From Cloacibacterium normanense (GTDB lineage: Bacteria; Bacteroidota; Bacteroidia; Flavobacteriales; Weeksellaceae), in the NCBI RefSeq assembly GCF_003860565.1, contig NZ_CP034157.1:2695563-2759562 (forward strand): DNA of 64,000 bases. The letters are read 5' to 3'. Within the stretch, counting starts at the first letter, position 1. Each line of letters opens with the position of its first letter. Positions 53,795 to 63,057 of the stretch are shown here, in pieces. A program made the position numbers and the translations under genes. The notes beneath the pieces are model-generated. The model saw only the letters and a list, made by a program, of their open reading frames with translations. It had not been told where the DNA came from and did not search any database.

Positions 53795-53802
53795 TATATT
53801 TG
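53795..53802 (+). promoter_or_regulatory. -7 box of the amidinotransferase-family gene
   Basis: TATATTTG, 19 nt before the start codon. Confidence 0.6.
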
Positions 53803-53821
53803 CTATAAGCAGAAATTATTT

Positions 53822-54736
53822 ATGAAGCTCAATATAAAAAACGAAACAGGCAGATTAAAATCGGTAGTTCTAGGTCAGCCAAAGTCTATTGGCCCAGTTC
53901 CTACTTTAGAAGAAAGTTATGATGCTAAGTCATATTACTCCATAGAAAATGGCATTTATCCTAAAGAAGAAGACATCATCGCAGAAATGACAGCCTTCGA
54001 AAAAGTGCTCAAAAAATATGATGTAGAAGTTTTCAGGCCGAATATTATCAAAGATTACAATCAGGTTTTCGCGAGAGATGTAGCCTTCGTCATCGAAGAT
54101 AAAATGATTATCTCAAACGTCATCAAAGATAGAGCAGATGAACAGGAAGCTTATCGTAAAATTTTTGAAAAAGTAGAATGGCGCAAAATTATTAATCTAC
54201 CCGAAACCGCTCATATAGAAGGCGGAGATGTTATTGTTTGGGATGATTTTCTCTTTGTAGGAACATGTTTCTCCGAAGATTACAGAAATTATAAAACAGC
54301 CAGAACCAATGAATATGCTATCGAAATTCTGAAAGAATATTTCCCTAAAAAACGTATCATAGACCTTGACCTTAAGAAAAATGACAAGGTTCCGTATCAA
54401 GGAGTTTTGCACTTAGACTGTACATTTAATCCTATCGGAAAAGACAAATGTATTATCTATAAAGATGGTTTTGTAGATGAAAGTGATTACCAACTCATCA
54501 TCGATATTTTCGGGGAAGAAAACTGTTTCCACATTACACCAGAAGAAATGTTCGAGATGTATCCTAATATTTTCTCTATTTCGCCAGAAGTGGTGGTTTC
54601 AGACGAAACTTTTACCAGAATGAATGACTTTCTGAGAAATGAGTGGGGTTTTACGGTAGAAGAAATTCCGTATCGTGAAATTTCTAAAATGGGAGGTTTG
54701 CTCAGATGTTCTACCATGCCTTTGGTTAGAGAATAA
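53822..54736 (+). CDS. Arginine deiminase/DDAH-family hydrolase
   Basis: A pentein-fold (guanidino-group-modifying) enzyme of 304 residues. Catalytic features are AHIEGGDVIVWDD (acidic substrate-binding residues), GVLHLDCTFNPIG (catalytic His) and the C-terminal GGLLRCSTMPLVRE (nucleophilic Cys). Members hydrolyse arginine, methylarginines or citrulline-like substrates or transfer amidino groups; the substrate here is not decided by sequence. It is monocistronic and distinct from ctlX 7 kb downstream. Confidence 0.88.
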   Translation: MKLNIKNETGRLKSVVLGQPKSIGPVPTLEESYDAKSYYSIENGIYPKEEDIIAEMTAFEKVLKKYDVEVFRPNIIKDYNQVFARDVAFVIEDKMIISNVIKDRADEQEAYRKIFEKVEWRKIINLPETAHIEGGDVIVWDDFLFVGTCFSEDYRNYKTARTNEYAIEILKEYFPKKRIIDLDLKKNDKVPYQGVLHLDCTFNPIGKDKCIIYKDGFVDESDYQLIIDIFGEENCFHITPEEMFEMYPNIFSISPEVVVSDETFTRMNDFLRNEWGFTVEEIPYREISKMGGLLRCSTMPLVRE

Positions 54737-54761
54737 TTAGATTATTTTTATCAAAATAAAA

Positions 54762-54792
54762 AAAGGACAACTTCATAAAGAGGTTGTCCTTT
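54762..54792. terminator. Terminator between the hydrolase gene and the GH3 gene
   Basis: A 13-bp stem AAAGGACAACTTC/GAGGTTGTCCTTT with one G-U pair and a 5-nt loop, preceded by an A-run. The A-run favours the minus-strand GH3 gene. Confidence 0.88.
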
Positions 54793-54819
54793 CGATTTAA
54801 AGAAATAAGAAATAAAAAA

Positions 54820-57081
54820 TTATTGTAATGAAAACTTGATTTTCGTTTTAATGGCGTCTGAAGAATTCCCAATCAGCGCTTCGAAATCACCAGGTTCTGC
54901 TACCCAATCGTGTTTTACTGGGTCAAAGAAACTTAACGCAGATTTGTCAATCGTAATGGTTACTTCTTTTTGTTCACCTGGATTTAAGTAAATTTTTTCA
55001 AAACCTTTCAGCTCTTTTAATGGTCTTGGCAAAGAAGATTTTACGTCTCTTATGTACAATTGAACTACTTCTGCACCTGCTTTTTTACCTGTATTTTTTA
55101 CTGGAATGGTAAACGTAATAGTCTCATCTTCGGTAATAACAGATTTGTCTGCTTTAGCTTGACCAATTTCGAAAGTGGTGTAACTTAACCCATGCCCGAA
55201 ACTGAAAAGAGGTTTGATATTTTTAGTGTCATGCCAACGATAACCTACGAAAATACCTTCGTTGTATTTTATGTTGATAGGGTTTTGTTGGTCTTTTCCT
55301 TTTCCTTGTGCCAATTCTTCTTTATTACCGGGATATTCTCCTAATTGATGCGCTGAATTGTCTTCTAATTTCACAGGGAAAGTGAAAGGCAATTTACCAG
55401 AAGGATTAGCGTCACCAGCTAAAACTGAAGCGATAGCATGACCGCTTTCTGAACCTAAATACCACGCTTGAACAATGCTAGGAACTTCTTTTACCCAAGG
55501 CATTTCTACAGCATTTCCTGAAACTAAAACTACAGTAAAATTTTTGTTTGCTTTAGCCAAAGCAGAAATTAATTCATATTGATGATAAGGCAAGCCCATA
55601 TCTTTTCTGTCATTTCCTTCACTATCTTGGAAGTCACTCTTATTAAGTCCACCTACAAAAATTACAAAATCGGAATTTTTAGCGAGTTCTACCGCTTCTT
55701 TGGTTAATTCTGCTTGTGAACGATTATCAGTAAGGTCTCTTCCAGTTTTTACACCGTTATATTCTCCAGTTACATCTCCTACATAACCTCTCGCAAAAAC
55801 TACTTCTGCATCTTTCCCGAATCTTGCTTTAATTCCGTCTAAAGGTAAAGTTTCATATTTTACTTTTAAGGAAGAAGAACCACCGCCTACAGTCATCATT
55901 TTGATGGCGTTTTCACCAATTACAGCAATCTTTTTAGTTTTGGCAACGTTAATTGGCAATACATTTTTTTGATTTTTTAGCAATACAATTCCTTCTTCGC
56001 CAATTTCTTTGGCAATTGCTCTGTGTTCTTCAGAAGCAATGTTTCCAAAAGGTTTGTTTTTATTCATGGTAGTCAAGAAAGCTAATCTTAGGATTCTTCT
56101 TACTTTATCATCCAATTCTTTAGTTCCTACTTCACCAGATTTGATGAGTTTTAAATAAGGATGTGCTAAATAGTAATTGTCATAAGCATTGCTAGTTCCT
56201 TCAGAAAGTCCATTTGTCCAGCTTCCGAATTCCATGTCAAGACCATTCATAATGGCTTGTTTAGTATCATTTACAGCACCCCAATCAGAAATCACTACTC
56301 CTTTAAAACCCCATTCTTTTTTCAGAATATCGTTTAATAAATATTGATTTTGACTTGCGTACTGATTTTTGTACATATCATAAGCTCCCATGATAGACCA
56401 AGTGTCTCCTTCTTGTACTGCTGCTTTGAAGGCAGGTAAATAAATTTCATATAGAGCTCTATCATCTACAATTACATTGCTGGTATGTCTAAATTGTTCC
56501 TGATTATTAAGTGCATAATGTTTTACACAAGCAGCTACACCATTAGATTGAACCCCTTTAATGTATGGAACCACCATTTTAGAAGATAAAAACGGGTCTT
56601 CTCCCATATATTCGAAGTTTCTACCGTTTAATGGAGTTCTGTAAATATTAACACCAGGTCCTAGTAAAATATCTTTTTTTCTATAACGAGCTTCTTCTCC
56701 AAGAGCTTTTCCGTAGTTCCAAGACATTTTTTTATTCCAAGTTGCAGAGAGTGCAGTAAGCGCAGGATAAGCAATGATGGAGTCATTGGTCCAACCAGCT
56801 TGATCCCATTCATCCCATTTTACTTCAGGACGAATTCCGTGTGGTCCATCAGTTGTCCAAAATTCTGGAATTCCTAATCTTGGAACACCTGGTGAACTGA
56901 ATTTTGACTGAGCATGAAGCATCGCTACTTTTTCTTCTAAAGTCATTTTAGAAAGAGCGTCTTCTACTCTGAGTTCTATAGGTTGAGAATCATCTAAATA
57001 AATTTGTGTCTTTTTTTCTTGTGCTTTTGCTTGAAAAATCATTAACGAGACTAAGCAAACAAGTGCAATTTTCTTGAACAT
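54820..57081 (-). CDS. Periplasmic beta-glucosidase, GH3
   Basis: Hydrolyses beta-glucosides (possibly xylosides) from the non-reducing end. The 753-residue protein has a signal peptide (to AKAQ). It has the GH3 N-terminal barrel with GPHGIRPE, the KHYALNNQE motif and the nucleophile Asp in GVVISDWGAV. The GH3 C-terminal domain follows (VAVIGENAIKMMTVGGGSS), and then a fibronectin III-like domain (VVQLYIRDVKSSLPRPLKEL). The layout is that of BglX. It is not in a polysaccharide utilisation locus: no susCD genes are adjacent. Confidence 0.95.
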   Translation of the reverse strand: MFKKIALVCLVSLMIFQAKAQEKKTQIYLDDSQPIELRVEDALSKMTLEEKVAMLHAQSKFSSPGVPRLGIPEFWTTDGPHGIRPEVKWDEWDQAGWTNDSIIAYPALTALSATWNKKMSWNYGKALGEEARYRKKDILLGPGVNIYRTPLNGRNFEYMGEDPFLSSKMVVPYIKGVQSNGVAACVKHYALNNQEQFRHTSNVIVDDRALYEIYLPAFKAAVQEGDTWSIMGAYDMYKNQYASQNQYLLNDILKKEWGFKGVVISDWGAVNDTKQAIMNGLDMEFGSWTNGLSEGTSNAYDNYYLAHPYLKLIKSGEVGTKELDDKVRRILRLAFLTTMNKNKPFGNIASEEHRAIAKEIGEEGIVLLKNQKNVLPINVAKTKKIAVIGENAIKMMTVGGGSSSLKVKYETLPLDGIKARFGKDAEVVFARGYVGDVTGEYNGVKTGRDLTDNRSQAELTKEAVELAKNSDFVIFVGGLNKSDFQDSEGNDRKDMGLPYHQYELISALAKANKNFTVVLVSGNAVEMPWVKEVPSIVQAWYLGSESGHAIASVLAGDANPSGKLPFTFPVKLEDNSAHQLGEYPGNKEELAQGKGKDQQNPINIKYNEGIFVGYRWHDTKNIKPLFSFGHGLSYTTFEIGQAKADKSVITEDETITFTIPVKNTGKKAGAEVVQLYIRDVKSSLPRPLKELKGFEKIYLNPGEQKEVTITIDKSALSFFDPVKHDWVAEPGDFEALIGNSSDAIKTKIKFSLQ

Positions 57082-57120
57082 AAGAATTAATTTTTGGTTC
57101 AGTAAATCTACAACTTTTTA

Positions 57121-57145
57121 TTATTATCTCAAAATGAGATAATAA
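57121..57145. promoter_or_regulatory. Perfect palindrome upstream of the GH3 gene
   Basis: TTATTATCTCA (57121-57131), spacer AAA, TGAGATAATAA (57135-57145): an 11-bp perfect inverted repeat centred about 52 bp before the GH3 start codon. It has the size and symmetry of a dimeric-repressor operator. No T-run follows on either strand. Confidence 0.65.
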
Positions 57146-57263
57146 ATTTTTCAAAAAACTTATCTTGATATTAAATATTTTAAAATAAAAATCAATAAAT
57201 TAATTGTTAATCAGGTAGTTATAATTTGTTTAAAATAAAAAGAATATTTTTTTCTTCTAAAAA

Positions 57264-57296
57264 TTTGGTTTTCTGTAAAACTTGTTTTTATATTTG
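57264..57296 (+). promoter_or_regulatory. Promoter of the methionine operon
   Basis: TTTG (57264-57267) and TATATTTG (57289-57296) with a 21-nt spacer, about 30 nt ahead of the SAM riboswitch. Confidence 0.7.
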
Positions 57297-57326
57297 CAAC
57301 ACGAAAAAAGTTCTTTTATACACGCA

Positions 57327-57434
57327 ACTTATTAAGAAAGGTGGAGGGAATTGACCCTGCGAAACCTTGGCAACCTGCTAACAGAAATGAGAGTAAGGTG
57401 CCAAATTCAACCCCGAAGTTCGGGAAAGATAAGT
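57327..57434 (+). ncRNA. SAM-I riboswitch
   Basis: Binds S-adenosylmethionine and controls the downstream met genes. P1 is formed by ACTTAT (57327-57332) and ATAAGT (57429-57434). The core contains AAGAAAGGTGGAGGGAATTG, ACCCTGCGAAACC and TTGGCAACCTGC, then AAGGTGCCAAATTC, all S-box hallmarks, followed by CCCCGAAGTTCGGG (P4). A terminator hairpin begins 35 nt later, consistent with transcription attenuation. Confidence 0.94.
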
Positions 57435-57468
57435 CTGAAATCAGTTTAAAATAGTCATACACTATATC

Positions 57469-57502
57469 AAAAACTCTTTCGACTTGTCGGAAGAGTTTTT
57501 TT
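57469..57502 (+). terminator. Riboswitch-linked terminator
   Basis: A 14-bp stem (57469-57482 with 57487-57500, AAACTCTTTCG/CGGAAGAGTTT core) and a T-run. When SAM is bound this should stop transcription before metY. I could not resolve the competing antiterminator by eye. Confidence 0.85.
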
Positions 57503-57551
57503 ATGCTCTTTCGTCAAGAATTTTCTGCAAATAAGTTGCTCTAATATTTAA

Positions 57552-58868
<1,317 letters not shown>

Positions 58869-58888
58869 AAAGTAAAAAAAGAAGAAAA

Positions 58889-59323
58889 ATGTCAGAATTA
58901 AATTTTAAAATAAGCGCAGAAAGTAAATCTGCAACCAAAGTGATTGCTAAAGCAAGACAGTTTGAAATCATCATAGACGAACCTCAAGATTTAGGAGGAA
59001 AAGACGAAGCGCCCAATCCTGTAGAAACATTATTGGCAAGTTATGCAGGTTGTTTCAATGTAGTGCTTCATCTTTTAGCAAAAGAAAGAAATATAGAAAT
59101 CAATCATTTGAAAATTGATATTAACGGAAACATCAATCCTCAAAAATTATTGGGAATTTCTAAAGAAGAAAGAGCTGGATTTAAAAATATAGACTTAGAT
59201 ATCACCATAGATTCTTCTGCAGAAAAGTCTGTCATAGAAAATCTTATAAAAGATGCTAAAGAAAGATGCCCAATTAATGACAATCTTTCTAATCCTACTC
59301 CTGTAACTTTTCAATTGAATTAA
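58889..59323 (+). CDS. OsmC-family thiol-redox protein
   Basis: A 144-residue OsmC/Ohr-superfamily protein. The two redox cysteines are visible in SYAGCFNVVLHLLA and DAKERCPINDNLS. Such proteins usually reduce organic hydroperoxides or handle thiols. It sits inside the SAM-controlled operon (20 bp after metY, 2 bp before metX), so a link to homocysteine/sulfide chemistry or protection of metY is possible. The YhfA-like subgroup is favoured by length; the function is unproven. Confidence 0.88.
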   Translation: MSELNFKISAESKSATKVIAKARQFEIIIDEPQDLGGKDEAPNPVETLLASYAGCFNVVLHLLAKERNIEINHLKIDINGNINPQKLLGISKEERAGFKNIDLDITIDSSAEKSVIENLIKDAKERCPINDNLSNPTPVTFQLN

Positions 59324-59325
59324 AA

Positions 59326-60264
59326 ATGTATAAATTCTCCTTAGGTAATTTTATTTCAGAATCTAATCAATTATTAGAAAACGTAGAAATTGCTTATCAT
59401 ATTTTTGGGGAACTAGCCCCAGAAAAAAAAGTGATTTGGGTTTGTCATGCCTTAACTGCAAATTCAGATGCGCAAGATTGGTGGCCTAACTTTATTGGCG
59501 AAAATTTAACCTTAGAAACCGAAAAATATACCATAGTTTGTGCCAATATTTTAGGTTCTTGCTACGGAACGAGTTTCCAAAAACAAGAAAAACTTCCATT
59601 AATCACCATTCGTGATATGGTAAAACTTCACCAAGAATTAGCCAAATTTTTACAAATTTCTGAAATAGAATTGCTTTTAGGAGGTTCTCTCGGCGGAATG
59701 CAATGTTTAGAGTGGGCGATTGCAGAACCAGATTTTATTAAAAAATTATTTGTAATTGCTACCAATGCAAAGCATTCTGCATGGGGAATTGCTTTTAACG
59801 AAGCACAAAGAATGGCGCTGGAATTAGGCAAAAACGGAATAGATGCAGCTAGAGCTATCGCCATGCTTTCGTACAGAAACTATGCTACTTTTGAAGCGAC
59901 TCAAACTGATGAAGAAGAAAAATTAGAAAATTATAAAGCGGCTTCTTATCAAAGACATCAAGGCGAAAAACTCAGAAAAAGATTTTCTAAAGAAAGTTAT
60001 TTCATGCTTTCTAAAGCCATGGATTCTCACCACTTAGGAAGAGGCAGAAATTCAGTGGAAAATGCTTTGAGCCAAATTACAGCAGAAACTTTGGTGATTG
60101 GGATAGATAGCGATATTCTTTTCCCTGTTTCAGAGCAAAAATTTATAGCGGGACATATAAAAAACGCTAAGTTGGAAGTGATTTCTTCATTGTATGGTCA
60201 TGATGGATTTTTAATCGAAACCGAGAAAATTTCAACATTGCTTAAAAAGCATTTCAACTTATAA
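59326..60264 (+). CDS. metX: Homoserine O-acetyltransferase
   Basis: Acetylates homoserine with acetyl-CoA to feed metY. The alpha/beta-hydrolase fold has the nucleophile motif LLGGSLGGMQCLEWA (Ser), Asp in VIGIDSDILFP and His in YGHDGFLIE. At 312 residues it is about 40 shorter than many family members, with a compact lid. It starts 2 bp after the OsmC gene. Homology alone cannot exclude succinyl specificity, but pairing with metY favours acetyl. Confidence 0.93.
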   Translation: MYKFSLGNFISESNQLLENVEIAYHIFGELAPEKKVIWVCHALTANSDAQDWWPNFIGENLTLETEKYTIVCANILGSCYGTSFQKQEKLPLITIRDMVKLHQELAKFLQISEIELLLGGSLGGMQCLEWAIAEPDFIKKLFVIATNAKHSAWGIAFNEAQRMALELGKNGIDAARAIAMLSYRNYATFEATQTDEEEKLENYKAASYQRHQGEKLRKRFSKESYFMLSKAMDSHHLGRGRNSVENALSQITAETLVIGIDSDILFPVSEQKFIAGHIKNAKLEVISSLYGHDGFLIETEKISTLLKKHFNL

Positions 60265-60305
60265 GAAAGCACAATAGATGATTTTCAAAAATTAAAATTA
60301 AAAAA

Positions 60306-61496
60306 ATGAGCAAAAAATTAACGATAGGATTGTTTGGTTATGGAGTGGTAGGAACTGGTCTTTATGACGTTTTGCACAAAAGTAAAACGGTAGATGCCAC
60401 CATCAAAAAAATTGTGGTAAAGCATAAAGATAAGCCTAGAAATATTTCGTCAGAGCATTTTCATTATGATAAAAACGAAATTCTGCAAGATGAAGAAATC
60501 AATCTGGTTGTAGAATTGATAGATGATGCAGATGCAGCTTTTGAAATTGTGAAAACCGCTTTAGAAAAAGGAAAAGCAGTGGTTTCGGCGAACAAAAAAA
60601 TGATTGCAGAACATTTCGAAGAACTCTATGAATTGCAAAAAAAGCATCAGGTTCCTTTCCTGTATGAAGCGGCAGTTTGTGGCAGTATCCCGATTATCAG
60701 AAATTTAGAAGAATATTACAATAATGACTTTCTGCAATCCATTCAAGGAATTGTAAATGGTTCTACCAATTATATTTTGACCAAAACTTTCCAAGATAAT
60801 TTAAGCTACGAAGAAGCACTGAAAGAAGCCCAAGAAAAAGGCTATGCAGAAAGCAATCCTATTTTGGATACAGGTGGTTTTGATGCACGCTCTAAACTTC
60901 AAATTCTATTGACTCATTCTTTCGGAATTACCACGAAACCAGAAGAAGTTTTCAATGTAGGAATTCAGAATTTGGGAGATTTAGAAATCAAATATGCCAA
61001 AGAAAAAAATCTACAGATTAAATTATTGGCTTACGCTCAAAAAAGAAATGAAGAAGAAGTCATCGCACTTGTGATTCCGAAATTTGTAAAATCTACTGAT
61101 ACTTTTTCTACAGTGAGTGATGTTTTTAACGGAGTAAAAGTACAAACCGCTTTTGCCGATAAGCAATTTTTCTACGGAAGAGGAGCGGGCTCATTGCCTA
61201 CTGCAAGTGCAGTTTTGTCTGATATTTCTGCGATTGCCTATGATTACAGATATGAATACAAGAAAATAGCCAACTCAGAAAATTTGAAACTGGCTCAAGA
61301 TTTTCCTTTGAAAGTTTTATTTAGACATAAAGCCAAAGACAGCCAAAATTTTGAAAATTATTTTGAAGAAATCGAAGAGTTTTATGGCAATAGAGAAGAT
61401 GCTTATTTCGTAGGAAGCATTCGTTTTCAGCAACTAAAAGACGTTTTCACAAAGCATCAAGATGAGGTGTCATTTGTGTTGATTGATATTTTATAA
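60306..61496 (+). CDS. hom: Homoserine dehydrogenase
   Basis: Reduces aspartate semialdehyde to homoserine. At 396 residues it has the dinucleotide-binding GLFGYGVVGTGLYDVL, AVVSANKKMIAEH, the catalytic region YEAAVCGSIPIIRNLEEYY and VNGSTNYILTKTF. It is the fourth gene of the SAM-riboswitch operon; the aspartokinase domain of ThrA-type fusions is not present. The C-terminal segment is not a clear ACT domain. Confidence 0.95.
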   Translation: MSKKLTIGLFGYGVVGTGLYDVLHKSKTVDATIKKIVVKHKDKPRNISSEHFHYDKNEILQDEEINLVVELIDDADAAFEIVKTALEKGKAVVSANKKMIAEHFEELYELQKKHQVPFLYEAAVCGSIPIIRNLEEYYNNDFLQSIQGIVNGSTNYILTKTFQDNLSYEEALKEAQEKGYAESNPILDTGGFDARSKLQILLTHSFGITTKPEEVFNVGIQNLGDLEIKYAKEKNLQIKLLAYAQKRNEEEVIALVIPKFVKSTDTFSTVSDVFNGVKVQTAFADKQFFYGRGAGSLPTASAVLSDISAIAYDYRYEYKKIANSENLKLAQDFPLKVLFRHKAKDSQNFENYFEEIEEFYGNREDAYFVGSIRFQQLKDVFTKHQDEVSFVLIDIL

Positions 61497-61517
61497 TTAT
61501 TAACTTGTTTTTTCCTT

Positions 61518-61557
61518 AAGCGTTGTTTTTCTCTGAAAAATGACGCTTTATTTTTTG
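61518..61557 (+). terminator. Terminator of the methionine operon
   Basis: A hairpin with arms AAGCGT (61518-61523) and ACGCTT (61543-61548), extended by TTTTTC/GAAAAA, followed by a T-rich run that merges into the next promoter. Confidence 0.75.
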
Positions 61558-61565
61558 TATTTTTG
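61558..61565 (+). promoter_or_regulatory. -7 box of ctlX
   Basis: TATTTTTG, 17 nt before the ctlX start codon and directly after the met-operon terminator. Confidence 0.6.
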
Positions 61566-61582
61566 GCAGACAAGAAAAATAT

Positions 61583-62503
61583 ATGCAAACAACAAGCACC
61601 GTTTTAATGATAGAGCCCGTTGCATTTGGTTTTAATGCAGAAACGGCACAGAATAATTATTTTCAAGTGAATTCAGAAAATGCTGAAACACAAGGAAAAG
61701 CACTGCAAGAGTTTCAAAATTTTGCAGAAAAATTAAGAAGTCATGGCATCAATGTGATGACGATTAAAGACACGTTAGAACCTCATACCCCAGATTCTAT
61801 TTTCCCTAATAATTGGATTTCTATGCACCAAGATGGAACAGTGGTTTTGTATCCAATGAGTGCCGTGAACAGAAGATGGGAACGTAGAAATGATATTTTA
61901 GAAACGCTTCAAGAGAAATTTGAGGTAAAAGAAATCATTGATTTTTCGGCGCCAGAAAAAGAAGGAAAATTTTTAGAAGGAACAGGAAGCATGATTTTCG
62001 ATCATGACCACAAATTAGCGTATGGTTCTGTTTCGCTGAGGTTAGACGAAAAATTGTTCAGAGAATTTTGTGAGAAATTTGGGTATACCCCTGTTGTTTT
62101 TCATTCTTTTCAAACAGTTAATGGAGAAAGATTACCAATTTATCATACCAATGTGATGATGTGTGTAGCAGACCAATTTGTGGTGATTTGCCTAGATTGT
62201 ATTGATGATGAAACCGAAAGAGTGAACGTAGTGAATACGATTTTAGAGTCAGGAAAGGAAATTATAGAAATTTCTGAAGATCAAATGCAACAATTCGCTG
62301 GGAACATGCTTCAAGTGCAAAATGAAGATGGCAAAAAGTTTTTGGTAATGAGTGAAACCGCTTACAATTCTTTAACTCCAGAGCAAATTTCAGCTATTAA
62401 AAAGTACAATGAAATTATTTATTCTAATCTAGAAACCATAGAAATAAATGGAGGAGGAAGCGCAAGATGTATGCTTGCTGAGGTTTTCTTACCGAAGAAA
62501 TAA
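61583..62503 (+). CDS. ctlX: Citrulline utilization hydrolase CtlX-like
   Basis: A pentein-fold hydrolase of 306 residues. Family features: TVLMIEPVAFGFNAETAQNN, PDSIFPNNWISMHQDGTVVL, GTGSMIFDHDHKLAYGS, YHTNVMMCVADQFVVICLD (catalytic His-Asp region) and the C-terminal GGGSARCMLAEVFLP (nucleophile Cys). In Bacteroidota, CtlX is thought to open citrulline to ornithine, ammonia and CO2, but this rests on annotation of homologues. It is monocistronic. Confidence 0.9.
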   Translation: MQTTSTVLMIEPVAFGFNAETAQNNYFQVNSENAETQGKALQEFQNFAEKLRSHGINVMTIKDTLEPHTPDSIFPNNWISMHQDGTVVLYPMSAVNRRWERRNDILETLQEKFEVKEIIDFSAPEKEGKFLEGTGSMIFDHDHKLAYGSVSLRLDEKLFREFCEKFGYTPVVFHSFQTVNGERLPIYHTNVMMCVADQFVVICLDCIDDETERVNVVNTILESGKEIIEISEDQMQQFAGNMLQVQNEDGKKFLVMSETAYNSLTPEQISAIKKYNEIIYSNLETIEINGGGSARCMLAEVFLPKK

Positions 62504-62514
62504 ATTATTAACTG

Positions 62515-62542
62515 AAGCACCGAAGTTTTCGGTGCTTTTATT
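62515..62542. terminator. Terminator between ctlX and the acetyltransferase gene
   Basis: A perfect 10-bp stem AAGCACCGAA/TTCGGTGCTT with a 3-nt loop, followed by T residues; it ends at the stop codon of the convergent gene. Confidence 0.9.
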
Positions 62543-62969
62543 TTTTCCAATCTTTAAAACTCATTTCAAATTTTATTTCCTCTCCGTGGAATCCTACGTT
62601 TTTCCAGCCCTGTTTTTTGTAAAATAGTTCTGCTCTAGAATTTGTTTCTGTTGAAAGCCAAATGGTTTTTTGGGTTTTGCTAAAATATTCGTCAAGTATT
62701 AATTGATGAAGTTTTTTGCCAATACCTTTTCCTTTGTATTCGGGTAGAAGAAATAGCGCCCAAACATTATTTTCTATAAAATCTACAATAGAAAATCCAA
62801 CAATTGTATCATCAATTTCGCACACGAAACCAGTTCCTCTTTTGGTGATAAACTCTTCTACCAATTCATTAGGAATTAAGTTAGGATTAGAAAGTTGATT
62901 TTCTTTTACAGAATTTCTCACTACTTGTATCATAGTAATATCTTTAATGGTTGCTTTTCTGTATATCAT
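62538..62969 (-). CDS. GNAT-family N-acetyltransferase
   Basis: A 143-residue acetyl-CoA-dependent transferase of unknown substrate. The acetyl-CoA-binding motif A is LFLLPEYKGKGIGKKLHQLI (R/QxxGxG/A type), preceded by a strand VWALFL and followed by the NSRAELFYKKQGWKNVG motif B. The N-terminus is IYRKATIKDITMIQ, a standard GNAT opening. Confidence 0.93.
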   Translation of the reverse strand: MIYRKATIKDITMIQVVRNSVKENQLSNPNLIPNELVEEFITKRGTGFVCEIDDTIVGFSIVDFIENNVWALFLLPEYKGKGIGKKLHQLILDEYFSKTQKTIWLSTETNSRAELFYKKQGWKNVGFHGEEIKFEMSFKDWKK

Positions 62970-62979
62970 GTTGTAAAAA

Positions 62980-63013
62980 TAAAAAAAACCACGAACAAAA
63001 TTTTGCTCGTGAT
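62980..63013 (-). terminator. Terminator of the outer-membrane barrel gene
   Basis: On the minus strand a stem CACGAGCAAAA/TTTTGTTCGTG with one G-U pair and a U-run from 62981-62988. It starts about 45 bp after the stop codon of the barrel gene. Confidence 0.85.
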
Positions 63014-63057
63014 TTCTTTAATTAAAATTTAGTTTAATATGATGGGTTTTTGTGAGA

